Shown here in pieces: positions 44,975 to 51,493 of a DNA stretch of 51,493 nucleotides. The stretch covers positions 1 to 51,493 of the forward strand of contig ONNR01000025.1 in the NCBI GenBank assembly GCA_900319235.1. Reading direction: 5' to 3'. Both the position numbers and the translations under genes were made by a program. Source of the stretch: an uncultured Prevotellaceae bacterium (GTDB lineage: Bacteria; Bacteroidota; Bacteroidia; Bacteroidales; UBA3663). The notes under the pieces were generated by a model. It had not been told where the DNA came from, ran no database searches, and worked only from the letters and a program-made list of their open reading frames with translations. Positions within the stretch are counted from its first letter, which is position 1. Every line of letters starts with the position of its first letter.

Positions 44975-45076
44975 TTTGTCAAAATTTCGGAGGCCGGATG
45001 GATTTTCCGCACGAAGTGCGATTTTCTGCAGGTATTGGACCTGCTCATTTTCCGGCAGAAACAACCAGGCCATTGG
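44884..45076. repeat. Hairpin-rich imperfect inverted repeat element
   Basis: The left arm (about 44920-44970) and right arm (about 45005-45062) are inverted copies: both contain TTTTCCGGCAGA, an ATTGG loop and ATTTTCTGC blocks in mirror order. Local hairpins include TGCTGCC/GGCAGCA around CCAAT, CGCAC/GTGCG around GAA and TGCAGG/CCTGC around TATTGGA. Stem bases differ between the arms while pairing is kept. The remainder of 44664-45223 is AT-rich and ends in a decameric repeat at about 45176-45220. Confidence 0.7.
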
Positions 45077-45175
45077 GCCGAGGTTGTCTGTCATTTTCAC
45101 AAAAATATAAAAAAGAAAAAATAAAAAAATATTTGTGACATCAAATACCCCCTGAACAATCATTTGTAACGTCCC

Positions 45176-45222
45176 CAAATATCCCTTAATATCCCCAAAT
45201 ATCCCTTAAAATCCCTTAGAAA
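45176..45222. repeat. AATATCCCTT decameric repeat ahead of the Sel1 gene
   Basis: After AACGTCCCC, units AAATATCCCTT, AATATCCCC, AAATATCCCTT and AAAATCCCTT follow with a period near 10 bp. The array runs up to the start codon at 45224. Similar arrays are at 8341-8380 and 47008-47050. Confidence 0.85.
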
Positions 45223-45223
45223 T

Positions 45224-46105
45224 ATGAAACCCCTCCTCCTCGCCTCACTCCTCCTTGCCCTTCCCTTGCAGGCGCAAAACAATACCCCTTGCGATGCCAT
45301 CAACGGCGTGCTCGACAAGGTGCAGAACGAATACGTCGCCGAAGGCAACTTCAACAAGGCGCTCAAGACGCTCAACAAGACCATCCGAAAAGCCCAGAAC
45401 AGCGATTGCCCGCAATTGCAGGACGCCATCAACCTGTTCAGCAAAATCGAAAAGATAACCTCTACGGAAGCCTTCCGAGAGTATGGCAAGAAGCTGGCAA
45501 AAGGCAATGCCGCTGCTCAAAAGGCCATCGGCGATTGCTATTTCAATGGCAAAAAAGGCCTGCCTCTGGACATCGTGGAGTCGACAAAATGGTATATGAA
45601 GGCGGCCGATCAGGGCGACCCGGGCGCACAATACCAACTTGCCTGGTGCTACGAACACGCCTATGTGGGAGAAGAACAGAACTACGACGAAGCCGGCAAA
45701 CTGTACATGAAAGCGGCTGAACAAGGTTATGCCCTTGCCGAAAACCAAGTGGCTCATTACTATCAGTCGGGCCTCTATGGCGAACGTGACTACGAAGAAG
45801 CCGTCAAATGGTTCCGTAAGGCTGCAGATAATGACCTTGCCGAAGCGCAAAAGAACCTTGGTTGGTGCTACTGCACAGGCAGGGGTGTCGAAAAGGACCT
45901 TGCAGAGGGCGTGCGTTGGTACACGATTGCAGCAGAACAGGGCAATGCCGAGGCACAGTACTACCTTGCCGAATGCTATCAGAATGGTCTTGGCGTGGCA
46001 AAGGACATCAGCAAGGCCATCGAATGGCACGAAAAGGCGGCTGCCCAGCATTATCAGCTTTCGGTGAACGAGTTGAAGAAGATTCGGGAGAAAGCGGCGA
46101 AATAA
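45224..46105 (+). CDS. Secreted Sel1-repeat protein
   Basis: This is a 293-residue exported protein. The signal peptide ends LPLQA-QN at about residue 18. About five Sel1-like repeats follow from residue 100: GNAAAQKAIGDCYFNGKKGL, DPGAQYQLAWCYEHAYVGEE, YALAENQVAHYYQSGLYGER, DLAEAQKNLGWCYCTGRGVE, NAEAQYYLAECYQNGLGVAK. Sel1 repeats are helical adaptor units related to TPRs. The N-terminal 80 residues are a charged helical region without a recognised domain. Function is unknown. It has no clear promoter of its own other than that at 44803-44833. Confidence 0.85.
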   Translation: MKPLLLASLLLALPLQAQNNTPCDAINGVLDKVQNEYVAEGNFNKALKTLNKTIRKAQNSDCPQLQDAINLFSKIEKITSTEAFREYGKKLAKGNAAAQKAIGDCYFNGKKGLPLDIVESTKWYMKAADQGDPGAQYQLAWCYEHAYVGEEQNYDEAGKLYMKAAEQGYALAENQVAHYYQSGLYGERDYEEAVKWFRKAADNDLAEAQKNLGWCYCTGRGVEKDLAEGVRWYTIAAEQGNAEAQYYLAECYQNGLGVAKDISKAIEWHEKAAAQHYQLSVNELKKIREKAAK

Positions 46106-46167
46106 TCCAATAAATCCTCGCTAAACAACACATATTTGTCTAAAAACAAAGATTTTTGCAGAAATAT

Positions 46168-46198
46168 TTGCATCATATAATCTTTTTCCATATCTTTG
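46168..46198 (+). promoter_or_regulatory. Promoter of the 190-aa hypothetical gene
   Basis: TTG at 46168-46170 and TATCTTTG at 46191-46198 are separated by 20 bp. The start codon is 28 bases downstream. Confidence 0.75.
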
Positions 46199-46225
46199 CA
46201 GCGGACATATTAAAATTTTAATATC

Positions 46226-46798
46226 ATGGGATTTTTTAAATCACTTCTCGGCGTCGCTTTCGATGCAGCAGCCGATGCCATCAAGGAAAAGATGAAAGAG
46301 CAGGGTTACAGCAAGGATGAAGGGGCTCACTACAATCGTGATGAGCGTCCAGCCTCGTCCAGCACAAGGCAAAGCGCACAACCCACGCAAAATGCCCAGG
46401 CGCAGAATGTTGACGAAAGGACTTATGAGGAATGGGTGGCGTATTTCGACGAGATCATCCGCACCAACTTCCCGCAGTTCAACGTCAAAAAGGATGTGCC
46501 TGTGACCGACCTCACCGGATTCACCGCCGACACGTTCCAGCTTTACGAGACGCGTCCCTATCAGACCTACAAGGCCGAATGGGGCAAGCCCTACACCTTC
46601 GTCCTCTATCGCGGCGAAAAGCCAGCTGGCGTAGTGATGCTGGGTGGTGGACATTCGCACGACAAGAACGTCAAGTACCTCATTTCCCGAATGTACTGCA
46701 AGAAATTGGGTATGCCCTATATCAATTTCTATTTGCAGATGGAGAACGAGCGCAACTACGTCATTGGACGAATCAAGGACCTTATGCTCGGTCACTAA
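46226..46798 (+). CDS. Hypothetical protein with possible nuclease-fold C-terminus
   Basis: This is a 190-residue protein I do not recognise as a named family. Residues 1-30 form a helix (FFKSLLGVAFDAAADAIKEK). Residues 30-70 are a low-complexity Ser/Gln/Ala linker. The C-terminal 100 residues have the strand order YTFVLYRGEKPAGVVMLGG, then a helix VKYLISRMYCKKLG, then MPYINFYLQ, which recalls PD-(D/E)XK-like or NERD-like domains. I cannot point to a complete catalytic set. It has its own promoter and is followed directly by a structured terminator-like element, so it is probably monocistronic. Confidence 0.6.
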   Translation: MGFFKSLLGVAFDAAADAIKEKMKEQGYSKDEGAHYNRDERPASSSTRQSAQPTQNAQAQNVDERTYEEWVAYFDEIIRTNFPQFNVKKDVPVTDLTGFTADTFQLYETRPYQTYKAEWGKPYTFVLYRGEKPAGVVMLGGGHSHDKNVKYLISRMYCKKLGMPYINFYLQMENERNYVIGRIKDLMLGH

Positions 46799-46804
46799 AT
46801 TACC

Positions 46805-46943
46805 GGAAAAGGGGATGCAAACATTTTGCGCCTGCAATGGATGCAGCGGCGCCCGATGATTATGTCTTGCAGGCGACTGGCGGCCGTATCATCTCGTGAT
46901 TCGCAATTTTGCGAATTCAAAATCCTCCCCTTTTCCTTTTTTT
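46805..46943 (+). ncRNA. Structured intergenic element closed by an 11-bp stem, with T-tract
   Basis: GGAAAAGGGGA at 46805-46815 pairs perfectly with 46926-46936, which is followed by TTTTTTT (46937-46943). Inside are CGCCTGCAA (46829-46837) pairing with TTGCAGGCG (46867-46875), an alternative small stem CTGCA/TGCAG (46832-46836 with 46842-46846) and TTCGCAA/TTGCGAA (46900-46915). It starts six bases after the preceding stop, so it may simply be an elaborate terminator. It could also be a small RNA or a leader element upstream of trkA. Confidence 0.5.
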
Positions 46944-47007
46944 CTTAATCATTTCAAACAAGAATGTCTCTTGTCTCTCATATACAACAGTCGAATGTAT
47001 CGTCCCT

Positions 47008-47050
47008 AAATATCCCTTAATATCCCTAAAAATCCCTTAATATCCCTTAT
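47008..47050. repeat. AATATCCCTT decameric repeat ahead of trkA
   Basis: After CGTCCCT, units AAATATCCCTT, AATATCCCT, AAAAATCCCTT and AATATCCCTT follow with a period near 10 bp. The array ends 8 bases before the trkA start codon. No TAnnTTTG promoter was found in 46944-47058. Confidence 0.85.
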
Positions 47051-47058
47051 AAGAAAAA

Positions 47059-48393
47059 ATGCGTATCGTCATAGTCGGAGCAGGATCAATCGGAACCCAT
47101 CTTGCGAAATACCTTTCCGGAGAAAAGATGGACATCTTTATCATCGATAAGGATGCCACCAAGCTTACGATGCTCGACTCCGAGTATAATCTGATGACCA
47201 TTGCGGGCGATGGCTCGGCTTTCTCGACACTTCGTCAGGCAGGAGTTTCGAAGAGCGAACTGTTCATCGCCGTGACCGATTCCTCCGAACGCAATATCGT
47301 GATGTGCGGCATCGCCAAGTTGATGGGCGCAAAACTGACTGTGGCGAGGGTTTTTCGTCAGGACTATATCGAACCCGGCAATCTCGAGGTGCTGAACAAG
47401 ATGGGCGTCGACAATGCCATCTTCCCCGAATACCTCCTGGCGCGGGGCATCAACGAAGCCTTGAAGCACCCATGGACAAAGAGCTGGTACGAATTCAATA
47501 AGGGAAAGATGGTCATCGTGGGCATTCGGCTTACCGAAAATTCTCCCATCATCGGCAAATACCTTCGCGACCTGCATCCCGGCCAGCGCTTCTTCCATGT
47601 CGTTGCCATACGCCGACACTTCACCACCTTGATACCCAATGGCAACACGATGCTCGAAGTAAATGATATACTGTATGTTACCATCAATTCCGAGAATCAG
47701 GAGAAGTTGGGATTCGTGACAGGAAAACGTCCTTTCGAAATCAGGAAAGTGCTCATCGTGGGTGGAGGAAAGACGGTCGAGATGACCTTGCAGACGGCTC
47801 CCAAGACCTTGAAGTTTACGGTCATCGACAACGATATGGAACGTGCCCAGAACCTCATTCGCCAATGTCCCGGATGTGACGTGATCGTGGGTGAAGCCAG
47901 CGAACCCAATGTGCTTGAAGAGGCAGGTGCAGGTGAAGCCGATGCCTTCGTCTCGTTGACCGAATCGTCCGAGGGAAACATTCTGTCTTGTCTGATAGCC
48001 AGGGATTTAGGCATCCGTAAGACCATCGCCAACATCGAGCATCCCTATTATTTCAATATGGGCGAGTCGTTCAATATCGGCACTATCATCAACAAGCAGA
48101 TGCAGATGGCCAATACCATCTTCCAGCTTTTGATTGATTCGGGTTCGTTCTCTTCCAAGTGCCTCGTCCTGCCCGATGCCGATGTGGTGAGGCTTGAAAT
48201 CAAGAAAGGCTCCAAGGTTACTTCGGCACCCATCAAGGACCTGAAGATACCCGAGGAGATAACCTTTGCCGGATATATCCGCAATGGTCAAAGCGATGTT
48301 ATCACCGGCCAAACCCTTTTGCAGGCAGGTGACCTCGCCCTGGTGGTTTGCTTGAAGGGTGGTTTGCAGAAAGCGCAGAAACTGTTCAATTGA
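47059..48393 (+). CDS. trkA: Trk potassium uptake regulatory subunit TrkA
   Basis: TrkA is the cytoplasmic nucleotide-binding gate of the Trk potassium channel. Two Rossmann RCK units are visible. The first has the dinucleotide motif GAGSIGTHLAKYLSG at residues 7-21 with acidic residue in IIDKDATK. The second begins near residue 230 (VLIVGGGKTVEMTLQ) and its glycine motif is altered, although FTVIDNDMERAQNL follows. RCK-C regions follow each unit. Length of 444 residues matches two-unit TrkA proteins. The trkH start lies five bases after its stop, so both are made from one transcript. Confidence 0.93.
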   Translation: MRIVIVGAGSIGTHLAKYLSGEKMDIFIIDKDATKLTMLDSEYNLMTIAGDGSAFSTLRQAGVSKSELFIAVTDSSERNIVMCGIAKLMGAKLTVARVFRQDYIEPGNLEVLNKMGVDNAIFPEYLLARGINEALKHPWTKSWYEFNKGKMVIVGIRLTENSPIIGKYLRDLHPGQRFFHVVAIRRHFTTLIPNGNTMLEVNDILYVTINSENQEKLGFVTGKRPFEIRKVLIVGGGKTVEMTLQTAPKTLKFTVIDNDMERAQNLIRQCPGCDVIVGEASEPNVLEEAGAGEADAFVSLTESSEGNILSCLIARDLGIRKTIANIEHPYYFNMGESFNIGTIINKQMQMANTIFQLLIDSGSFSSKCLVLPDADVVRLEIKKGSKVTSAPIKDLKIPEEITFAGYIRNGQSDVITGQTLLQAGDLALVVCLKGGLQKAQKLFN

Positions 48394-48398
48394 CGAGC

Positions 48399-49886
48399 AT
48401 GAAATACCTGATTACCAACCCCCGAAGCAATGTCATCAACCATCGGCTGATATTGAAGGTCCTCGGTCAACTTCTGATGATCGAGGCTGCGTTCTTGTCA
48501 TTGCCTCTGCTCGTCTGCCTAATATATGGCGAACACGACTGGACGGCTTTTGCCATCGTCATTGCTCTCACTTTCTCGACCGGTTTGGCTGCGAACTTCT
48601 TTTCACATCCCGAGAACCGAATCCTCAAACGTCGCGACGGAATGCTCCTCGCCTCGATTGCCTGGATAGTCTTTTCGCTGTTCGGCATGTTGCCATTCCT
48701 GCTTTGTTCAACGCCTCTGAATGTCAGCGAAGCGTTCTTCGAAGCGATGTCGGGATTCACGACAACAGGTGCTACCGTGATTCGCGATGTCGAAAGTTGC
48801 AGCAAGGGAATTCTTGTGTGGAGGTCTCTGACACAATGGATTGGCGGTTTGGGCATCATCCTTTTTACGCTCACGTTTATCCCCACCTTGAACAACAGCG
48901 GCAGCCTTATGCTGTTCCATGCCGAAGCCACAGGCATCACCCACGACAAGCTTGCAGCACGCATCAATCGCACCGCCAAGATGCTTTGGGGACTTTACTC
49001 TCTGCTCACCCTGGTGCTGATATTGCTGCTTTGGTGTGGACCCATCGACTTCTTCGATAGCGTCTGCCACTCGCTGACCTGCATCTCGACAGGCGGCTAT
49101 TCGACGCATAACGACAGTATTGCCTCCTACGAATCGCCCTACATCAAGACGATTCTTACCCTGTTCATGTTCATCGGCGGTGTAAGTTTCAGCCTGATAA
49201 TCATAGCCGTAAGGCAATCGTGGCGCGAATTCTGGCGCAACGATGTGTTCCGTACCTTCGTCTATACCATCGGGGTGTTCTATGTGATGGTGGTGGCTGC
49301 AATTATTTACCGGCATCACTACACGGGGTGGCAAAGCATTACGATCGACCCGCTGTTCCACATCGTTTCGGCGATGACGTCCACCGGATATAGTGCAGGC
49401 AACTGGGAAGGATGGGGCATCCTCGTGCTCACGCTCACGTTCTTTATGATGTATATGGGTGCTTGCGCGGGTTCTACTACAGGTGGTGCCAAGCTCGATC
49501 GATTGCTGTATCTTGCAAAGAACTTCCTCTTCGTGGTGCGCAAATATGTCCGTCCCCGACTGCTGACTTCCGTCGATGTCAACGGCCAGCATATCAATGA
49601 GGAACGTGGCAGCGAGATAGCTGCATTCATCTTCATCTACACGCTGCTGATCGTGGTGGGCGGTGTGGTGCTCGTTGCCGAAGGCTTCCCCATCGTCGAT
49701 GCGTTCTTCTCCTCGTTCTCGTGCGTCTCCAACAATGGTTTGGGTGCAGGCATCACGGGCATCACGGGTTCGTTCGACTTCCTTCCTGCTTCGGGCAAAT
49801 GGGTAATGTCGGGCCTGATGTTGGCGGGACGTCTCGAAATCATCACGCTTATTACGCTGTTCACTCCCTCCTTCTGGAGGAATTAA
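48399..49886 (+). CDS. trkH: Trk potassium uptake membrane subunit TrkH
   Basis: TrkH is the inner-membrane potassium-translocating subunit. The four pore-loop signatures are seen in order: AMSGFTTTGATVIRD, LTCISTGGYSTHND, IVSAMTSTGYSAGN and FSCVSNNGLGAGI. About ten hydrophobic helices surround them. I take the ATG at 48399 (MKYLITNPRS), five bases after trkA, instead of an in-frame TTG at 48348 that lies inside trkA. This gives 495 residues, normal for the family. Confidence 0.94.
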   Translation: MKYLITNPRSNVINHRLILKVLGQLLMIEAAFLSLPLLVCLIYGEHDWTAFAIVIALTFSTGLAANFFSHPENRILKRRDGMLLASIAWIVFSLFGMLPFLLCSTPLNVSEAFFEAMSGFTTTGATVIRDVESCSKGILVWRSLTQWIGGLGIILFTLTFIPTLNNSGSLMLFHAEATGITHDKLAARINRTAKMLWGLYSLLTLVLILLLWCGPIDFFDSVCHSLTCISTGGYSTHNDSIASYESPYIKTILTLFMFIGGVSFSLIIIAVRQSWREFWRNDVFRTFVYTIGVFYVMVVAAIIYRHHYTGWQSITIDPLFHIVSAMTSTGYSAGNWEGWGILVLTLTFFMMYMGACAGSTTGGAKLDRLLYLAKNFLFVVRKYVRPRLLTSVDVNGQHINEERGSEIAAFIFIYTLLIVVGGVVLVAEGFPIVDAFFSSFSCVSNNGLGAGITGITGSFDFLPASGKWVMSGLMLAGRLEIITLITLFTPSFWRN

Positions 49887-49890
49887 ATAA

Positions 49891-49984
49891 ACACGAATTA
49901 TCATTAATTATCATAAATTATTTGGAAACTAATATCAAATTCAGTCATACTGAATAATTAACGTTAATTCGCGATAATTCGTGT
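49891..49984. repeat. AT-rich inverted repeat ahead of the reverse transcriptase
   Basis: ACACGAATTATC at 49891-49902 is repeated in inverted form at 49973-49984. Imperfect pairing continues inward with AATTA blocks. A small hairpin, TTCAGT/ACTGAA around CAT, lies near 49940-49954. It fills nearly the whole gap between trkH and the reverse transcriptase. No TAnnTTTG promoter is visible. Confidence 0.75.
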
Positions 49985-49995
49985 TAGAAAAAAAT

Positions 49996-51189
49996 ATGAA
50001 CATTCTCGAAGAGCTTTCCCATCAACTCACCTGGGAGGAATTCCTGACCTACCGGCTGCGGAAAGGTCGCTTCAACTGGCACGAATTCGACATGGCCGAC
50101 ACGTTCGTTTCCGAGAAGCTGTACCTTCCCGTGGTCGAACGTATGCTGCGTGGCGAAGGCCTTTCGATTCCCACCAAGCACCTGGTCAACAAGATGGGAA
50201 GCGGCAAGAAGCGCGTGGTGTATAGTTTCGAGGATGATGAGATGAACGTCCTCAAATGCCTTTCGTACCTCCTCTATTGCTTCGACTCCACCCTTTCCCC
50301 CAATTGCTATTCCTTCCGTCGTGGCTTGACGGCGCACGATGCCATCCACGACATTCTTCGCGCCACCAACGGGCGTCATATGTGGGCATATAAGGTGGAC
50401 ATCCACAACTATTTCAACTCCATTTCCATCTCGTTGTTATTGCCGATTTTGCGCGAATTATTGGCCGAAGACCCCACCCTTTACCGCTTTTTCGAACAGA
50501 TTCTCACCGAAGAATGTGCCATCTTCAAGGGGGAAATTGTCCGTGAACCTCACGGCGTGATGGCAGGTACGCCCATTTCGCCATTCTTTGCCAACATTTA
50601 TTTGAAGGAGGTTGACCAGCATTTTGCCGAAAATGGCGTGATTTATGCACGTTATTCCGACGATATTATCCTCTTTTCACCCGATGAACCGACCCTGATG
50701 CAGCATATCAGCACGCTTTCAGCCTTTCTTCAAAAATATCGCCTCGAAGTGAATCCCGAAAAGGAACAGATCTATCGCCCCGACGAGCCATTCGAATACC
50801 TTGGCTTCAAGTGTTTTGGCAACGTAATCGACATTTCCGAAGCTACCAAGCGCAAGATGAAGGACAAGATTCGCCGCAAGACGCGCTCCCTCTTGCGTTG
50901 GCGCACCCAGAAGGACATCCCTGCCGATGCCGCGATGAAGGGCCTTATCCGTTATTTCAACCGCAAGTTCTTCGAAAGGGACGACATACAATCCCTCACC
51001 TGGTCGCGCTGGTTCTTCCCCATGATCACCCGCACCGATGGCCTCAGGGAAATCGACCATTACCTCCAGGACAACCTCCGCTTCCTCGCTACCGGCAAGC
51101 ACAACAAGGCCAACTACCGCATCCGCTATCCTCACCTCAAATCCCTCGGCTACCGCAGCCTTGTGCACGAGTATTTTACAAATAAATAA
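49996..51189 (+). CDS. Stand-alone group II-intron-like reverse transcriptase
   Basis: This is a 397-residue RNA-directed DNA polymerase. RT blocks in order: KKRVVYSFED (about 71-80), SPNCYSFRRGLTAHDAI (101-117), AYKVDIHNYFNSI with Asp135, GVMAGTPISPFFANIYLKEVD (block 4), YARYSDDIILFS with catalytic Asp222-Asp223, EVNPEKEQI and FEYLGFKC. A thumb/maturase-X-like region follows (KMKDKIRRKTRSLLRWRTQK; LKSLGYRSLVHEYF). No HNH endonuclease or DNA-binding domain is present, and no group II intron RNA was recognised. The block-4 SP rules against a DGR enzyme, which has SQ. A GTG at 49981 would add five residues; I prefer the ATG. It belongs to no RT class I can name with certainty; a cellular or defence role is possible. 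Confidence 0.85.
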   Translation: MNILEELSHQLTWEEFLTYRLRKGRFNWHEFDMADTFVSEKLYLPVVERMLRGEGLSIPTKHLVNKMGSGKKRVVYSFEDDEMNVLKCLSYLLYCFDSTLSPNCYSFRRGLTAHDAIHDILRATNGRHMWAYKVDIHNYFNSISISLLLPILRELLAEDPTLYRFFEQILTEECAIFKGEIVREPHGVMAGTPISPFFANIYLKEVDQHFAENGVIYARYSDDIILFSPDEPTLMQHISTLSAFLQKYRLEVNPEKEQIYRPDEPFEYLGFKCFGNVIDISEATKRKMKDKIRRKTRSLLRWRTQKDIPADAAMKGLIRYFNRKFFERDDIQSLTWSRWFFPMITRTDGLREIDHYLQDNLRFLATGKHNKANYRIRYPHLKSLGYRSLVHEYFTNK

Positions 51190-51200
51190 ACCTTAAACGA

Positions 51201-51230
51201 ACTGCAACGCTGCAACGGTGCAACGCAGGC
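51201..51230. repeat. Intergenic TGCAACG repeat
   Basis: ACTGCAACGCTGCAACGGTG followed by CAACGCAGGC lies 12 bases after the reverse transcriptase stop. It matches 33758-33787 at 28 of 30 positions. The rest of the 51190-51358 gap holds no gene. Confidence 0.75.
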
Positions 51231-51305
51231 TAAGTTAAGATAAGCGCTCAGCATAAGTATAATTGGGCAATTCAAAATCGAATTTCATTTTTTTTACCAA
51301 AAAAC

Positions 51306-51336
51306 TTGTAAATGTCGAAAATAATAGCTATATTTG
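51306..51336 (+). promoter_or_regulatory. Promoter of the Fic-family gene
   Basis: TTG at 51306-51308 and TATATTTG at 51329-51336 are 20 bp apart. The start codon is 23 bases downstream, so the Fic gene is transcribed separately from the reverse transcriptase. Confidence 0.75.
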
Positions 51337-51358
51337 CAGCAACAATCATAGTAATAAA

Positions 51359-51493
51359 ATGACATCCATCGACAAGAACATCTTGGTTGGCAAATACCAG
51401 CGGGCAGACGAGAACAATCGTTTGCTCTCTGCCTATCGTCCCTTGCCTCCCGAAACGTTGAAATCACTTCGGGAATATTATCGCGTTGGACTT
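51359..51493 (+). CDS. Fic-family protein N-terminus (partial, cut by window edge)
   Basis: The 45 codons present read MTSIDKNILVGKYQRADENN followed by RLLSAYRPLPPETLKSLREY and YRVGL. The pattern LPPETLKSLREYYRV is what precedes the inhibitory T/S-x-x-x-E/N-G helix of Fic-domain proteins, which transfer AMP or related groups to target proteins. The catalytic HPFxxGN motif would be outside the window. The family call is therefore tentative. It has its own promoter and follows the reverse transcriptase by 169 bp. Confidence 0.6.
   Translation, partial: MTSIDKNILVGKYQRADENNRLLSAYRPLPPETLKSLREYYRVGL

Noticed and set aside
44818..45048. 76-codon minus-strand ORF and 70-codon plus-strand ORF in the inverted repeat
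   Set aside because: Both read similar HFPA-containing peptides only because the DNA arms are inverted copies; no promoter or start signal supports them.
46805..47058. c-di-AMP riboswitch controlling trkA
   Set aside because: Such switches regulate potassium genes in Firmicutes, but no ydaO-type conserved sequence was recognised here; kept only as an unassigned structured element.
48348..48398. TTG start for trkH
   Set aside because: It would begin inside trkA and add residues of trkA-derived sequence; the ATG at 48399 gives the normal family N-terminus.
49996..51230. Diversity-generating retroelement or retron
   Set aside because: RT block 4 has SP, not the SQ of DGR enzymes, and no template/variable repeat pair was seen. 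Retron VTG and NAxxH motifs are absent, and the upstream inverted repeat is AT-rich like other intergenic repeats here.

Overview
The window looks like a chromosomal segment of a Bacteroidales bacterium, most likely a Prevotella/Segatella-type gut or rumen organism. The evidence is: repeated Bacteroidetes-type promoters (TTG, about 20 bp, TAnnTTTG), almost no Shine-Dalgarno sequences, three SusC/SusD pairs with surface lipoprotein enzymes, and secreted proteins with a short 'YDLFGR...GKKM' C-terminal tail. No rRNA, tRNA, CRISPR array, transposase or phage gene was seen.

Layout. 1-2361 (minus strand): a DUF4250-type protein cut by the window edge, an MBL-fold hydrolase, rsmG and a DUF3298-type lipoprotein, probably one transcription unit. 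2446-8251 (plus): a TPR protein, a membrane protein with a SPOR-like domain, recJ and recQ. 8389-10323 (minus): a lipoprotein type I pullulanase. 10324-11011 holds a strictly periodic 42-bp repeat array and a promoter.

11012-33877 is a large, probably pectin-directed polysaccharide utilisation region: a multidomain PL1 pectate lyase, a fasciclin lipoprotein, SusC/SusD pair 1, two more fasciclin-type lipoproteins, SusC/SusD pair 2, and a secreted protein with chitobiase-C-like domains. 34012-35565 encodes an unusual regulator: a sugar-binding periplasmic domain joined through one membrane helix directly to an AraC DNA-binding domain, with no kinase or receiver. It sits next to 35735-44663, a compact probable fructan locus: SusC, SusD, a DUF4960-like surface lipoprotein, a GH32 lipoprotein and a secreted tail-bearing protein. 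In both loci the model is surface binding and cleavage by lipoproteins or secreted enzymes, import through SusCD, and induction by the released sugar.

44664-51493: an inverted-repeat, hairpin-rich intergenic element with a tiny ORF, a Sel1-repeat protein, an unrecognised 190-aa protein, a structured intergenic element, the potassium uptake genes trkA-trkH, a stand-alone reverse transcriptase preceded by an AT-rich inverted repeat, and the start of a Fic-family gene.

The most striking non-coding signal is a set of intergenic repeats with periods of 10, 21 and 42 bp, near whole numbers of DNA turns. Several carry a GCCAA/TTGGC core. The best candidates for something undescribed are the solitary reverse transcriptase, the kinase-less PBP-TM-AraC regulator and the 42-bp array ahead of the pectate lyase.
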